This document shows positions 11,463-23,188 of a stretch of 64,000 bases of DNA, in pieces. Under the pieces are notes generated by a model, which did not search any database, was not told where the DNA came from, and was given only the letters and a program-made list of their open reading frames with translations. The DNA lies in NCBI RefSeq assembly GCF_025370935.1, contig NC_133494.1:18880377-18944376 (forward strand). The letters run 5' to 3'. A program made the position numbers and the translations under genes. Each line of letters starts with the position of its first letter. The first letter of the stretch is position 1. The DNA is from Choristoneura fumiferana (taxonomy: Eukaryota; Arthropoda; Insecta; Lepidoptera; Tortricidae).

Positions 11463-12120
11463 TCCGAGCGCTTTAAGCATTATGCGCTTGAGATGCCATT
11501 TCACAGGTGTAAATGTATCTCATAGTCAAAATACCACGCACAAGACTATCACGCTAACACACAGGAGTAATATTTATCTCGACGTTTCTGCAACATTACA
11601 GTGGCCGTGGTCACGAGTAGACTGAAGTGTGGGGTGTCAAGTCTGCCTAGCAGCGCGAGTCCTTCGAACTACCCGCACTTGATCACAAACTCTCAAAAAC
11701 TATAGACTATGAGTAAAAATCACGAAAGTTTAAGACATTATGTAAATTTTAATGTATCTCATCCCGAATCTACCAATATATTTAATCTAAGTCAACCTTA
11801 AAGCGGTCAAGTCCTTTCACAAGCACTTAGCTCCTGAACTGTAACAAGTTTACAAGTTACACCCCCCTTAAACTAGGGGTGGTAATTTTATAAACTTCGC
11901 CTTCGGAGATAATACCGTCGACAGATTTTGGTTAAACGTCAGATCGAACTTTGTTTGGTTGCTTTAGTTACTTTGAAATAGGTAATTCTTGGACATTGAA
12001 AATTGTTATTACGCTTATTATTGTTTCGTGAAGTTATTGTTTTGGTTCATATGTGTCCTGTTTGTATTTGGTGTGTTCCGTGTTTGTTTTAATGAATCAG
12101 TTTTTAATTTCTTAAATAGC
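11463..12120. other. Unassigned DNA
   Basis: No gene or recognisable repeat beyond isolated C-rich words (ACCCCCCTTAAACTAGGGGT near 11,861). Confidence 0.35.
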
Positions 12121-12124
12121 TACT

Positions 12125-12235
12125 AATAATAAAATGCGAAAATAACTCTCTCTGCCTGTCTTTTACCTCTCCAAGTTAACCACTGCACCAATTAACATGA
12201 GATTTGGTATGGAGATAGCTTAAAACTCAGGGAAT
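12125..12235 (+). repeat. Dispersed repeat family B, truncated
   Basis: AATAATAAAATGCGAAAATA start, CCAATTAACATGAGATTTGG, then TTAAAACTCAGGGA. The downstream part of the family is absent. Confidence 0.5.
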
Positions 12236-12287
12236 TACGAGACCTCAGCAAAGTAAGATCTAAATCAATGAATTAATTATTTCGAAC

Positions 12288-12400
12288 CTCATCGTCATCG
12301 TCATCATCAGCCGGAAGGTATCCACTGTTGCACAAAGGCTCATAGAACGCCACAGTGAACGACAACTCGCGACTTGCATCCAGTTGCCCGCTGACGATTT
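12288..12400 (-). mobile_element. Non-LTR retrotransposon 3' tail fragment
   Basis: Minus strand: GATGCAAGTCGCGAGTTGTC then CACAGTGGATACCTTCCGGC and ATGATGACGATGACG. This is the terminal hundred bases of the same class of LINE 3' end as at 28,618. It contains no intact frame. Confidence 0.6.
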
Positions 12401-12405
12401 GCCTG

Positions 12406-13056
12406 TTTTTAGGGTTCCGGAGCCAAAATGGCAAAAACGGAACCCTTATAGTTTCGCCATGTCTGTCTGTCTGTCCGTCCGCGGCTTTGCTCAGGGACTA
12501 TCAATGCTAGAAAGCTGTAATTTTGCACGAATATGTAAGTATGTAAACTATGCCGACAAAATAGTACAATAAAAATTTCATATAATTTTTTTTTTACTGT
12601 ACCTCCCATAGACGTAAAGTGGGGGTGATTTTTTTCTCATCCAACCTTGTAGTGTGGGGTTCGTTAGATAGGTCTTTTAAAATCATTAGGGGGTTGCTAA
12701 AACGATTTTTCGATTCAGTGATTTGTTTGCAAAATATTCAACTTTAAAGTGCAAATTTTCATTAAAATCGAGCGTCACCCCCCTCTAAAATCTAAACCGG
12801 TGGGTGGAAAAATTTGAAAAATTCAGAATGGTAGTAAGTGTATCAAACTTTCAAGGAAAACTATAACGGCTAAGTTTGCCGAGAATTAGTAGTAGTTGAA
12901 GAGTAAATAGCAGCCTAAGGTACAAAATATACCTAAACTTGGAAGATTCCGTATAAAATACGAAATCCTTAGAAAAATATTACATATTTTTTTCGTAATG
13001 GCTACGGAACTCTATTTTGGGCGTGTCCGACACGCTTTTACCCGGTTTTTTTTTTT
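12406..13056 (-). repeat. Dispersed repeat family P, long copy
   Basis: On the minus strand it runs from AAAAAACCGGGTAAAAGCGT (GTGTCGGACACG) through AGAGTTCCGTAGCCATTACG to GGTTCCGTTTTTGCCATTTT and GGCTCCGGAACCCTAAAAA. The plus-oriented copy at 17,655-18,033 lacks about 270 bp of the interior. Abundant in Lepidoptera in my experience; non-coding here. Confidence 0.75.
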
Positions 13057-13439
13057 AATTCTTCGCTATGCTTTTTCAACGTTCACTAATATCTAAAATG
13101 AATTAGAAAAGATCTCTGCTCAACAATGGAAAACCATTTTAAAAATATCATGTAAGAAACAATGCATTAAATAAAGTTTTGTGACAGCCCTCAGCCCTAT
13201 TGTTTACAGAAAACTGACAGCCCTGTCGATCGTCATTGACGCTGCGTGCGCCAGCGCACACGTTTGGTAAACAATCAACGTTAAAAAAAAACTGAAAGTT
13301 AATTTCGAAATTCGAATTCCTAAAGCCGAGTTTAGACCTGCGAGAAAAAGTGCTACACTCGCATTACAACATGAGGCCGTAAAGCGATAGTTCGAAGGGA
13401 TTTTTCTGACAGGTATAAACTGGGGTTAAGAAATTTATT
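13057..13439. other. Unassigned DNA
   Basis: No gene or recognisable repeat. Confidence 0.3.
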
Positions 13440-13640
13440 AGACACTAGCTGTTGCCGCGATTTTATCTGAGAATAATTAGTCTATTCGTGTCTCATGGGA
13501 ACTATGTAATTTTTCGGGGAAAAATTCTTACTTTGTTCTTAGGGTCCCAATCTATGTCCATGCCATTTGATCGAATACGTTTCAGCGATTTAAATGTGAA
13601 GGGATAACAGGACTGACAGACAAGGCTATCAAAATAGTAA
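13440..13640 (-). repeat. Dispersed repeat family B, minus copy
   Basis: Begins GACACTAGCTGTTGCCGCGA, with GGAACTATGTAATTTTTCGG and GGGTCCCAATCTATGTCC. It is the reverse complement of the family B order, ending near GGACTGACAGACAAGGC. Confidence 0.6.
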
Positions 13641-14245
13641 TAAGTAGTAGTAGTAATGCAGGTGCATTAAGTGCAAATTTTAACATGTTTTATTACTTTT
13701 TGTTGCAGGTAATAACTCAAATTTTGTACAGTGAAAAGTAAGTCAAAGTATTAAATGACAGGGTATGTTCAAATAATTTATTTAACATCCACGTCTATGC
13801 ACCAAATTGTGTTTAAACAGCTCACAAACACACACAGTCTAATACCTGGTAGCATGGTGAGCGGTTGTTGAGGATGAACTCTGGTTGAGTTCGAAACGCG
13901 TCTGTGTAGTGTGATGGTGGTGATAGTTGGGTTTGTGTGATTTTAGTGTTCTTACTGTGTGGAATTGGAGGGGCTACATTAACACACATCATATTATCAT
14001 AAGGTGAGTAAAGTTATTGTTCTTAGTCCAGAGTATGTCCATGTTATGTAAACTCTCAAAACACCTCGCTCTGTTAATTATAAACAGACAAAGTTCCATG
14101 TCAGTGGTTGCGACCCGTAGTGTGCCAGCCCTGTGGTCCATTCGTTACGTTTATGACCTCAGGTGTCCGAATGCAACGCGTTTGAAATACATTTACATAA
14201 GCTAAGTCGGGCCCACAGATTTGTGCAGTTAAATCACTATTTTCA
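13641..14245 (+). other. Unassigned DNA with splice-donor-like site
   Basis: CATAAG followed by GTGAGTAAAG (GT at 14,004-14,005) fits the donor consensus well. The upstream 150 bp includes GAGTTCGAAACGCGT, a word I associate with lepidopteran repeats, so the site may belong to a repeat and not to a gene. No coding frame leads into it. Confidence 0.25.
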
Positions 14246-14371
14246 GGGGCTGTTTTACCACCCATTGATTAATTTTATTTGACGGATAAATGTGATGCCG
14301 TCTCCACCTATTCGAACAAAACAAACAGAGACGGCATCACATTTTATCCGTCAAATAAATTTAATCAATGG
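14246..14371. mobile_element. PIF/Harbinger-like foldback MITE, truncated copy
   Basis: Left terminus GGGGCTGTTTTACCA and both arms of the palindrome are present (ATGCCGTCTC with GAGACGGCAT). The right terminal 20 bp or so, including AACAGCCCC, are missing. Same family as 5,495 and 25,978. Confidence 0.8.
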
Positions 14372-15490
14372 ATTTTCTGTAATGACTCAAAGGAAGTATT
14401 CGGCACTATATGTATTCACCTGATTCAAACCTTAGTTCCATATCTCGTTCAAAATTATATTTTTATAAGATGTACCTACAGTGAATAGTAAATAGATTAA
14501 TTAATATCAAAGGGCGGGCTGGGAGTATAAAAAGGTGTATTTAAGTAAGACGGTAAATCAATATAAAGAAGGAGAGAAATAACCTCCTCCTTTTTTGAAG
14601 TCGGTTAAAAATACAATACAATGACTAAAGTGTCATTTGTACACCACAAATAGTAAACGAATATACTTACTAAAGAATCATCACAATTGTGTATTAAATT
14701 GTAATGTATTGTAACTCTTTATTGTACATAATACACATAATTTTAAGATTAACAATCAAGTCAGTGTTAATGTCTAAGTACCACAGGCATAAACTAATCT
14801 AACATTTCTCATGATTCAGCCGCTGCTTTATCAATCTGTGCGACATAGGGTTATTCTAAATCACTTGTTCATGTTTACGACTCTATAAAGTACAAGGCTG
14901 GACAATAAAACAAGTTTTAGTTCGTGTTCAATTATGGAATTAATAGATCGATTTGTTCTAGAGTTCTTTAGGACTGTCATAAACAAAAAAATAGAATAAA
15001 GGTATTCGGTTTTTTATGACCAGGTACCGCGATGACATGATATCGCTATCGCCTATTTTCAGCTTGGTCATTTAGCTTTGGAGCCCTGATTTCGCTCAAT
15101 TGCGTTTTTAATACGTGCATTATATTAAAGTGTCGTCTATAGTCTTCAATATTCTGTCAAATCAGCTAAAGATTGCAGCTCCATCTCATTCCGGGCTACC
15201 ATTTTAATGGGTGTATTGAAGCGCTTCTGGGTCTATTTCCCGCGTACACTTAGTCTTATAGAACTGGGACCGGCTTGGATAGTTTTGCGTAAGTTAGAAA
15301 TAAATAAAATGTTGAAAATTTAAACCTTGTCAAGTAAAATATCAACGGGTGCATTCCGAGATCGAAATCGTTATTGAATTTGTCTTTTTCGATGTATCGG
15401 CGAACGTAATTAAGATATAAAAATGCGGACAAAGAACTGTATTTTTGGGGTTCCTTGATATTAAAAAACGCATTGAGATTTTTAATCTAT
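14372..15490. other. Unassigned DNA
   Basis: AT-rich, no gene recognised. CTCCTCCTTTTTTGAAGTCG near 14,583 is a word often seen at LINE 3' ends. Confidence 0.3.
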
Positions 15491-15503
15491 AATATATCCA
15501 TCC

Positions 15504-15696
15504 TCACGATGTTTTCCTTCACCGCAAAGCTCGTGGTAAATTTCAAATGTATTTCAAACCTGCGAAGCAATTCAATGGTGCGTGTGAAGTTCCCAATCCG
15601 CACTGGGCCCGCGTGGGAACTATGGCCCAAGCCCTCTTGTTCAGAGAGGAGGACTGTGCCCAGCAGTAGGGCGTATATAGGCCGAGATGGAGATGG
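15504..15696 (+). mobile_element. SINE family 1 with 5' inversion (twin priming)
   Basis: The right part (from AAACCTGCGAAGC to GTATATAGGCCGAGATGG) is the sense 3' half of SINE 1. The left part (TCACGATGTTTTCCTTCACC to CAAATGTA) is the segment that normally precedes it, but inverted. About 12 bases are lost at the junction. Perfect 13-bp target duplications AATATATCCATCC flank the whole (15,491-15,503 and 15,697-15,709). This is the standard structure produced by twin priming during target-primed reverse transcription. Confidence 0.88.
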
Positions 15697-15709
15697 AATA
15701 TATCCATCC

Positions 15710-15885
15710 ATACCACATTAATCTGTCTGTGTGTTATCTCTTTACACTGATATGGGGATAGTTTGAAGCCCTGGGAAGGACACTGGGTCATAAAGAAAAG
15801 ATTGTTTTATCTCGGAAAATTGCATAATTCCCGCGGGATAGTTATGAACGAATTCTTTGCAGACGTAGTCGTGGGCAACAGCTGT
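15710..15885 (+). repeat. Dispersed repeat family B, copy
   Basis: TTTGAAGCCCTGGGAAGGAC, TCTCGGAAAATTGCATAATT, CCCGCGGGATAG, then AACGAATTCTTTGCAGACG and GGGCAACAGCTG. The 3' half is well preserved. The twin-primed SINE lies directly upstream. Confidence 0.65.
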
Positions 15886-17479
15886 GTGTGTAAACGGTGT
15901 AAGCCTATATTTGTGTGACGTAATGCTACTACTGGACGAAGGCGTCATCTCTTAACTTTAAAGCTCAGTCCAGAGCTACGAGTAGGTACCTATAATATCC
16001 GCCCGCTCTCCTTTTTTCACGTCTAACAGCCGTATCATATTCATTGTCTCTTTCTATCCTCGTCAGTACGAGTACATAAATATATCTTTTGACATATAGA
16101 AATCTTGCAAGTAATGATAATTTTGTACGGATCCCTTCAAGTTCAGTCCTACTGTAACTTAACCGGTTTTTAATAAAAATAAGCCCATGTTTCTTTTTTT
16201 GCCACACGAGTTGCAAACCACCTGCGTACACGATTTTGCACGCAACTTTTTTGCCAGCATTTGTCATCAGCACAGTGTAATTTAGTCCTTCAAAGTACGG
16301 TGGTTTGGTTTAATTTTCTTTGGATTTTGGAGTTTATTTAAGTTTTGTCTAGGGTTGTCACAATTACAGTGCCAAAAAATAAATAACATATAGGTGAATA
16401 AGACAATGATTGAAAATACAAACTGAAATATAGATGCACAGAATAACCAGAAAAATAAGACCATCACTGGGAACCGAAAAAAAAAAAGTTTCTCGATGAG
16501 GGCTACGGCATAGATGTCGCTAGCGTTACTGCTTAAGTGGCTAAATAAGAAACAAACAAGCTGAGATATGAGGTGCATAGGGGAAATTCGTGTCGGTACC
16601 GTTGACCATCAGTGGTGTAGCGGTATAGCACGCGGTACGGAATACCGAGGACCTGGGTCTATATTTCAGTTTGTATTTTCAATTTAGGTTTTACGGGATG
16701 ACCGTAAAAGTAAAAATTTGGAATTGAAATAAAAAATACAAAAAGATTCCAAAAAACCAATCTTAGGACAATGATCACTAAGCATTGAAAATACAGCTTT
16801 GTCACTTGTTAGGTAGTGGTGTCCTTAGTGTCTGTATGATACTCTAGCCTTCTCTCTGAGCCCCTAGTCCCAACTTTATTTAACAGATACGTTTTGCTCA
16901 ACTGTGGGCGTCTTCCGGCTAATGATGATGATAAAGCTTTATTTTTTACCTTTAAATTTAAATCTATAAGTAATAATATCTAACTATACAATTATATCAA
17001 AGGCATAACAACATCGAAATAAACATGCCAATTAACTTAACCCTACCTTGACTTTCGGTGTAAAATAGAATTAATCTTTAAACTAACGATCGATGATTAC
17101 ATTTATCGAATCATCAATCAATCACCGCTGGTTTGTATACAAATGTGCGCGTACGCTAGGTCAATGGATAAATCCTTGCTTATAGTCCAATTCACAACCT
17201 TCTGTACATTATAATACGATTTTATTTATAACGCACTTCAAAATGGATTTTGTTTTGTCTTGTGGATCCACGTAATTGGAATGAATCTTGTATACGTTGG
17301 AAGTTTTTATTGCGATGCTATGTTTGTATGTTTTAGAGTTAAAGTAAGGTCAAAGGACTACATATTAACAGAGATCGGTTTTATTAATGTTAATGTTAGT
17401 TATACCAACAACAACGTGATGAAATTTTATCATAAAACTTATTTTATAAGTTGGCTGTGTATCTAAAACTAAAAAAGTA
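15886..17479. other. Unassigned DNA; tRNA-like SINE head at 16,610-16,665
   Basis: Frames of about 100 codons on the minus strand have no recognisable domain. The piece GGTGTAGCGGTATAGCACGC followed by GAGGACCTGGGT looks like the head of another tRNA-derived SINE, truncated after a weak B box. Otherwise AT-rich and unassigned. Confidence 0.35.
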
Positions 17480-17545
17480 TCATTATCATCAACATCATGT
17501 TAGCCGAAAGACGTCCACTGCTGGGCTGGACATAGGCCATACCAC
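17480..17545 (-). mobile_element. Non-LTR retrotransposon 3' tail fragment
   Basis: Plus strand reads ATCATCAACATCATGTTAGC then GACGTCCACTGCTGGGC and GGACATAGGCC. It is the antisense of the LINE tail and is heavily truncated. Confidence 0.6.
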
Positions 17546-17654
17546 CATTTGTCATAGACAGACATTAAGTTTCCCAATGTATTGTATCTTTCATTGAAAC
17601 GAAAACCTGATTCAGACAGTTGATAATCCAGCAACATTTACAAACGTACCAAAT

Positions 17655-18033
17655 AAAAAAAAAACCGGCCAAGAGCGTGTCGGACACGTCCAAAATAGGG
17701 TTCCGTAGCCATTACGAAAAAAAAGTAATATTTTTCTAAGGATTTCGTATTTTACACGGAATCTTCCAAGTTTAGGTATATTTTATACCTTAGGCTGCTA
17801 TTTACTCATAAACTACTAATAATTCTCAAGCAAACTTAGCCGTTAAAGTTTTCCTTGAAAGTTTGATATATTTACTACCATCCTGAATTTTTTCAAACAT
17901 AGTTTACTTATATATCCGTGCAAAATTACAGCTTTCTAGCATTGATAGTCTCTGAGCAAAGCTGTGGACGGACAGACATGGCGAAACTATAAGGGTTCCG
18001 TTTTCGCCATTTTTGCTCCGGAACCCTAAAAAC
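17655..18033 (+). repeat. Dispersed repeat family P, internally deleted copy
   Basis: Starts AAAAAAACCGGCCAAGAGCG, contains GGGTTCCGTAGCCATTACG and ends TTTGCTCCGGAACCCTAAAA. Compared with 12,406-13,056 (minus) it lacks about 270 bp between the AAATTTTTTCAAAC-like block and ATCCGTGCAAAATTACAGC. Confidence 0.75.
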
Positions 18034-19004
18034 ATAGTTACTCGCATGTACACCTACAAGAAATTCCTTTAAAATTGACAACTGTTAAAAACTTCAAAAC
18101 ATTTTGACAACCCTGACAGCACCAACAGCAGATGTCCACGCGGATTTTGCACCTGTTCGACTTCGCTGAGTAACTCCTTCACCGACTTAATTTGACAGCT
18201 TGTTAAGTGCACGTGTCCTTGATAGCAGACTATCAAGTTGAAGTTCAAATCCGATTATAGAGTTAATTTTGTTTTAATTGAGTGTTGGTGTTGGCTTAAT
18301 TTTTTGTTGAGCCTTTTGTATGCAGTGGAACTGGTTTTTTAAAAGTTTAAGCCCCTCAAACCGGGTCGTTGTTAGGACTATTTATAATGCGATCAATATA
18401 TCTTTAGTAGTGGTGAGTAAGGTTAGTAAATCTTTGTAATGGGCATAAAAACACATCCTAATCTTGAAATAATAATAATAGTTGTAAAATTAGTTATATA
18501 TATCTACGTACCTAATACATTTATTTCTATGTTTTTAAAGTCACAAAATAAATAGTTTCATAGTTTACAAAATTATCTATTTATTTATGTAGTTTTTATG
18601 TAGTTAATGGCGTGTAAGTATGTCTTTGTAACGGCCGAGGGTTGCCGACGGTGCTGGCTGAAAATCAGCGCTGGGGTGTTTTAACGCTTCAGCATTATGC
18701 TGAGCCAGTGTCGCAATGACACATACCTTTGTGTTGTTTTTTTTTGTACCTAATAATATTGTTGTCTTGTGTTGTGAATAAATGTATTTTCTTTCTTTCT
18801 TTCTTTCTTTCTTTCTAAATATGCGAGTGGGTATAATTTTAAAGTAAGTTAAAAATGAACAGAATTTTTCCGACTTCAAAAGAGAAGATTTCCTACGCAT
18901 GCTGTAACTTCGATTATATTGCTTTCCCCAACGGGTTTTAGTAGTCAAAATTATATCAAATATTATTATTGATGATCTTGTTAAAATGCCCCTTTTTATT
19001 TTTT
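18034..19004. other. Unassigned DNA with splice-donor-like site
   Basis: TTTAGTAGTG followed by GTGAGTAAGG (GT at 18,411) is a good donor match on the plus strand. No coding frame or promoter could be tied to it. The rest is AT-rich. Confidence 0.25.
18787..18816. repeat. (CTTT)n microsatellite
   Basis: About seven uninterrupted CTTT units. Confidence 0.9.
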
Positions 19005-19215
19005 ACTAGCCGTTACCAGCGACTCGGTCCGCGTAGAGTTCGGTAAAAGCTATCCCGCGGGAACTATCCAATTTTCGTGGATAAAAATTATCCTATGTCC
19101 TTTCCCGGGAGTTAAACTATCTGTATACCGAATTTCATTTAAATCGGTTCCGCGGTTAAGACGTGAAGATGTAACAAACAAACTTATAAACTTTCACATT
19201 TATAATATTAGTCGG
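19005..19215 (-). repeat. Dispersed repeat family B, minus copy
   Basis: Reverse-complement order: TACTAGCCGTTACCAGCGAC, CCCGCGGGAACTATCCAATT, TATCCTATGTCCTTTCCCGG, ATTTCATTTAAATCGGTTCC, and ending ACTTTCACATTTATAATATT. Nearly full length. A short piece of family D (GTAAACGAACAAATGGGTCA) follows at 19,218. Confidence 0.7.
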
Positions 19216-19285
19216 ATGGTAAACGAACAAATGGGTCATCTGATAAAAATCAAATTCCACCGCACTTGGACACTAAGCAACAATG

Positions 19286-19644
19286 AATACGGTAATTGAA
19301 AACTCCTGAATTTGCCATGTCTTAATATTATTATGATAATATATATATACAGACAGTGTTTAGCGAAGAGAAAACTTTAACTGATTGAATATTGGATTTA
19401 CGGTGATTTTTTTCAAAAATCTATACACCTATCTCTTACTCAAACGCTTTTCTCTATGCACCAAGTATGACGCTACTTGCGTGTGATGTCACATGCAAGT
19501 ATGTCTGTCTCTGTCTAATCTTGAATTTCAAACCTTTATAATTTTGTTATTTGTAAAGGTAGCTTAATTTTTTTTCTTTATTCGTTAACAGGCATTGTGT
19601 ACTTTTAATTTATAAAACTTTACAAAATAGCCAAATACAGTATT
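19286..19644 (-). mobile_element. MITE, about 359 bp (AATACGGTATTTG ends), copy 1
   Basis: The inverse-oriented relative of 22,025-22,384. Ends are AATACGGTAATTGA and GCCAAATACAGTATT. Internal blocks TTTAGCGAAGAGAAAAC, CAAAAATCTATACACCTATC and TTATTTGTAAAGGTAGCTTA match the other copy in reverse complement. Non-coding. Confidence 0.75.
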
Positions 19645-21170
19645 ACAAGTGACTTGCCGGCCTTTTTAGGAAATAATATAGTTTTTTGTTCTAGTGCCGC
19701 CGTATGGTAGCAATTCTTACGCCAACAATTGACTTGTATAACAACCACGTATCATTATCACGTTTGATGGTCACGTTCATTCGTGCAAGCCCTGTCACGA
19801 CTTAGCATGTTACTTCAAAAGGGATTAAGGTTATTACTATGCCATATTAAATTTCGACTTTATTTAGTACGCCGGTGAATTTAAAATGAAATGGATTTGA
19901 ACGATACACAAGTCACTTTTGAAGTAGCGTAGTTACTTTCATGTACTGATAACAGTCGGTTACTAAGCATAAATAAATACTAATATAAGTGCGACATTAT
20001 CGTGCATTTTTACTTTTCATTGACCAACGTTAAAAAGTGTAAGTTATGAGCAAAATTTTGATGAAAAATATCTGAAAACGACTTTTTTGTTAACGGCGTA
20101 GAAGCGTGTTCAGATATTTTTGATCAAATCCTTGCTCACAAGTTTATAGCCTGAATGACTTCGAGAAAAGTATGGTACGGCCGTGCCTTTTGTTTTGTTT
20201 TGCTCGACTTGGCGGGGGCACTGCCATGCCCCCAGATGAACTCGACTGTGTACTAACGCCACCTACCGACATGTCGCCTGTCAAGCAACTCTCATTAAGA
20301 TTGACGATTTCTTTTTTATTATACAGACTACTTTTATAAAGTTTTATCTCTGCTTTACAGAGAGCTGGATATGTACATTGTTTTGGCAAAGCTAATCCCG
20401 GTTAAACTTTACTTAGTTGAAAAATGTAACTTAAATATTTCTTGTTTCACTTTGCACTCGCTTCTTAAAACCAATAACACTCGTGTATGAAAACAAATAA
20501 ATAATCCGCTAACGAAACGTCATTGACAGCGTTGCAATCCTGCAAACTTACTTTTACAGTTGCTGGAGCTGCTATCGCTGAACGTAGAAAAAAAAATTGT
20601 ACGGCATAAACGTTAGTTTGCTTTTTGAACACAGGTAAAATTAAGTTTGTGTAGATATAATGCCTTTCTCGGCCTCGCGTTAGCGATGTCGATGGGCCAA
20701 GGCAACTGCGCGTCAGCCAATAAAAAAAAACATTTAGTTAATGCTGGCAGCTTGGTGTTTTGAGTTCAGAATTTAAAATAGTAGTAGGTAGGTATAATAA
20801 CACTGGCAGGTTAGAGTCTGGAGTTCAGATTTTTATATACCAACCACTATCAGTTTAAAACTTAACCGTAACCTTTTAACTATCAATAAGTCACAGAAAT
20901 CAAAGCATCACTAAGCAAAACCGCGAGTTTACAGTTTAACAGCTCACCCGTATAACTTAACTAATGGTCAACAAACACTCCATCAAAGGGCGTATGATCG
21001 CAGTTAATTTTAACTGTTTACTTTATGTCTGTTGGAGATTATTTTTAGAGTTTAACGGTGCAGGGTTAACTTTGAAAGTTTAATATAGTTTGAGAGATAC
21101 TTTTTTTTCTCTAGAACTGAATGCTTGCCTTTAATTTCGTCTCTCTACGTTATCATTATCACATTATCAG
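19645..21170. other. Unassigned DNA
   Basis: About 1.5 kb without recognisable gene or repeat, apart from CGCCACCTACC at 20,256 (part of a motif seen in several foldback elements). An 81-codon minus frame at 20,144-20,389 is unsupported. Confidence 0.35.
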
Positions 21171-21334
21171 CTAGAGTTAGAGCTGTCCATCATCCCGATA
21201 TTTTACGTCGGGCCTCAAAGGTTCAAAAATCCATAAAAAGTTTTTTGAGTAGTTTATATTTATATTTTATTGATAAATATTCCTAATAATGACAAAAATA
21301 GTCAAAAAAATGTTGCCCTGTTTGTTTATTTTTT

Positions 21335-21610
21335 TATTTGTTTGTTTGCTAAATAAAACCTTGGAAGCTTAATTTGACCCACTTCTAGTGGTCCGATCGA
21401 CATGAAATTTAGTATACTTATGTAAATTGATTGACAATATAAACTCTGGTAGTGACATCTTGGTGGTCCTGCCAGAATCGTCTCCGCAGGAGAGAACTCT
21501 CAATGTTTAAAGTACCGCCTTGAAATTTGGTACGAATATGTAGTTTAGATGACGATGCAAGTCAGCAAAAGAAGCTTGTACTTATTTCAAAGAAAGTTGT
21601 CATGAAGGTT
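21335..21610 (+). repeat. Dispersed repeat family C, copy 2
   Basis: TTTGACCCACTTCTAGTGGT, CTCTGGTAGTGACATC, CGTCTCCGCAGGAGAGAACT, TTGAAATTTGGTACGAATAT. Same order as 2,330-2,725. Confidence 0.6.
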
Positions 21611-22024
21611 CACTTACTGATTCTTAACGGACGATTACGACCGTTCTGTCAAGAGTGTAGGGACTTAGGAAAGAGTTAGAAACAATTAGACGTACACAAA
21701 TATCTAGGTATTGGTGGATTTCAATAAACACATAGCAGCTTATTTATTTATTTCAACAAAAAAAAAAAATACAAGACTAGGCATCGTCCTAATAAAACGA
21801 TGCGTTCTATTAGGACGATACCTTACAGTCAAACACCAATGCGCTGTAAAATTCAAATTATACAAAACAAAAGACAAAATTACATACAAAAAAACGAATT
21901 AGGGATTTTTTAGTCGTCTTCGTCGCTACCCTATAACGACGGAACACCACACCCTCCGGCCAGAAGTCGGAGCGCAGGAACATCTGCTGGTGCTTGGCAG
22001 GCACTTGGAGTTTAAATGAGCTGA

Positions 22025-22384
22025 AATACGGTATTTGACTATTTTTTATATGTATCATAAATTAAAACTTTACAATGCCTGTTATTGAATAGAGAAACAA
22101 ATTTTAAGCTACCTTTACAAATAACAAAGTTATAAAGGTTTGAAATCCAAGATTAGAGAGAGAAAGACATACTGGCATGTGACGTCACCCGCTAGTAGCG
22201 CTTTACTTGCTGCATAGAGAAAAGCGTTTGAGAAAGAGACAGGTATATAGATTTTTCAAAAATCACAATAAATCCAATTTTCAACTGATTTAGGTTTTCT
22301 CTTCGCTAAACACTTTCTGTATACCTATATTTTCATAATAATATACAAGACATGGCAAATTCAGGAGTAGTCAAATACCGTATT
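22025..22384 (+). mobile_element. MITE, 360 bp (AATACGGTATTTG ends), copy 2
   Basis: Perfect 17-bp terminal inverted repeats AATACGGTATTTGACTA and TAGTCAAATACCGTATT. Opposite orientation to 19,286-19,644. No coding capacity. A target duplication is not clear, so the superfamily is left open. Confidence 0.8.
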
Positions 22385-22640
22385 GTTAGCCCTTTAAGAC
22401 TCGAGCGGGATGATGGACAGCTCTAGTTTATACCTATACTTATACCTATTATTAGGTGTACGTATTACGCTTTCGTTACAGTAAGTTACGTCCTATTGGA
22501 TTGATTTGAAATATGGCACGCTCCCACAGTTCCGATGACAAAGCAAGATCTTAAAGTACACTCAGCAGCATAAAATAATACGTTTAAATATTATAAATGA
22601 TCCCTGATGACCCGGTCTCTAATTTTTCTCTCTTCTTCTA

Positions 22641-22915
22641 CGACGACGACCAGATGGCCTAGTGGTTAGAGAACCTGACTACGAAGCTTGAGGTCCCGGG
22701 TTCGATTCCCGTGTCGGGGCAGATATTTGTATGAAAAATACGAATGTTTGTTCTCGGGTCTTGGGTGTTTAATATGTATTAAAGTATGTATCTATCTATA
22801 TAATTATATTTATCCGTTGCTTAGTACCCATAACACAAGCTTTGCTAAGCTTACTTTGGGACTAGGTTAATTGGTGTGAATTGTCCCGTGATATTTAATT
22901 ATTTATTTATGTTTT
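22641..22915 (+). mobile_element. tRNA-derived SINE (family 2), near full length
   Basis: Head CGACGACCAGATGGCCTAGT with box A (TGGCCTAGTGG) and box B (GGTTCGATTCC), then GGGGCAGATATTTGTATGAA, TTGTTCTCGGGTCTTGGGTG, TATCCGTTGCTTAGTACCC and a TTTAATTATTTATTTATG tail. Other copies are at 28,165, 32,131, 47,673 and (minus) 56,148. Confidence 0.88.
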
Positions 22916-23188
22916 TACTGTGTTTTTGTTGTTAATAAATGTTGTGAGTTTGAGTTTGAAAAACACATGAAAAAACTAGTAGAAGCATGAACGAATGAAA
23001 AGGTGTTTCTCCCAAATCAAGTTAGGTTAGTTAGCTATTTGACTTTGTACAAATAAAAAGGCAGGATTAATTATAAGTTAATGTTAAATAAATATTTTTT
23101 TTGGATTGAAGACTATTTTAGGGCCAGTATAGACGGACTGAATTCCGACTGCAATGCAACTGCCAACTGCCTACTGCCCAAACACTTC

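Larger units (their letters stand above)
21178..22425. other. 1.25-kb block bounded by a perfect 20-bp inverted repeat
   Basis: TAGAGCTGTCCATCATCCCG at 21,178-21,197 recurs inverted at 22,406-22,425. Similarity continues weakly inward (GGGCCTCAAAGG with CCCTTTAAGAC). Inside lie a family C repeat and the second AATACGGTATTTG MITE. Either this is a larger non-autonomous element that collected insertions, or two opposed copies of one repeat. Confidence 0.5.

Noticed and set aside
18787..18816. CRISPR-like or satellite array
   Set aside because: A simple (CTTT)n microsatellite; no spacer-separated repeats exist anywhere in the window.
22641..22713. A functional tRNA gene
   Set aside because: A and B boxes are present, but no proper cloverleaf forms, and the same head recurs attached to a SINE body at several sites.
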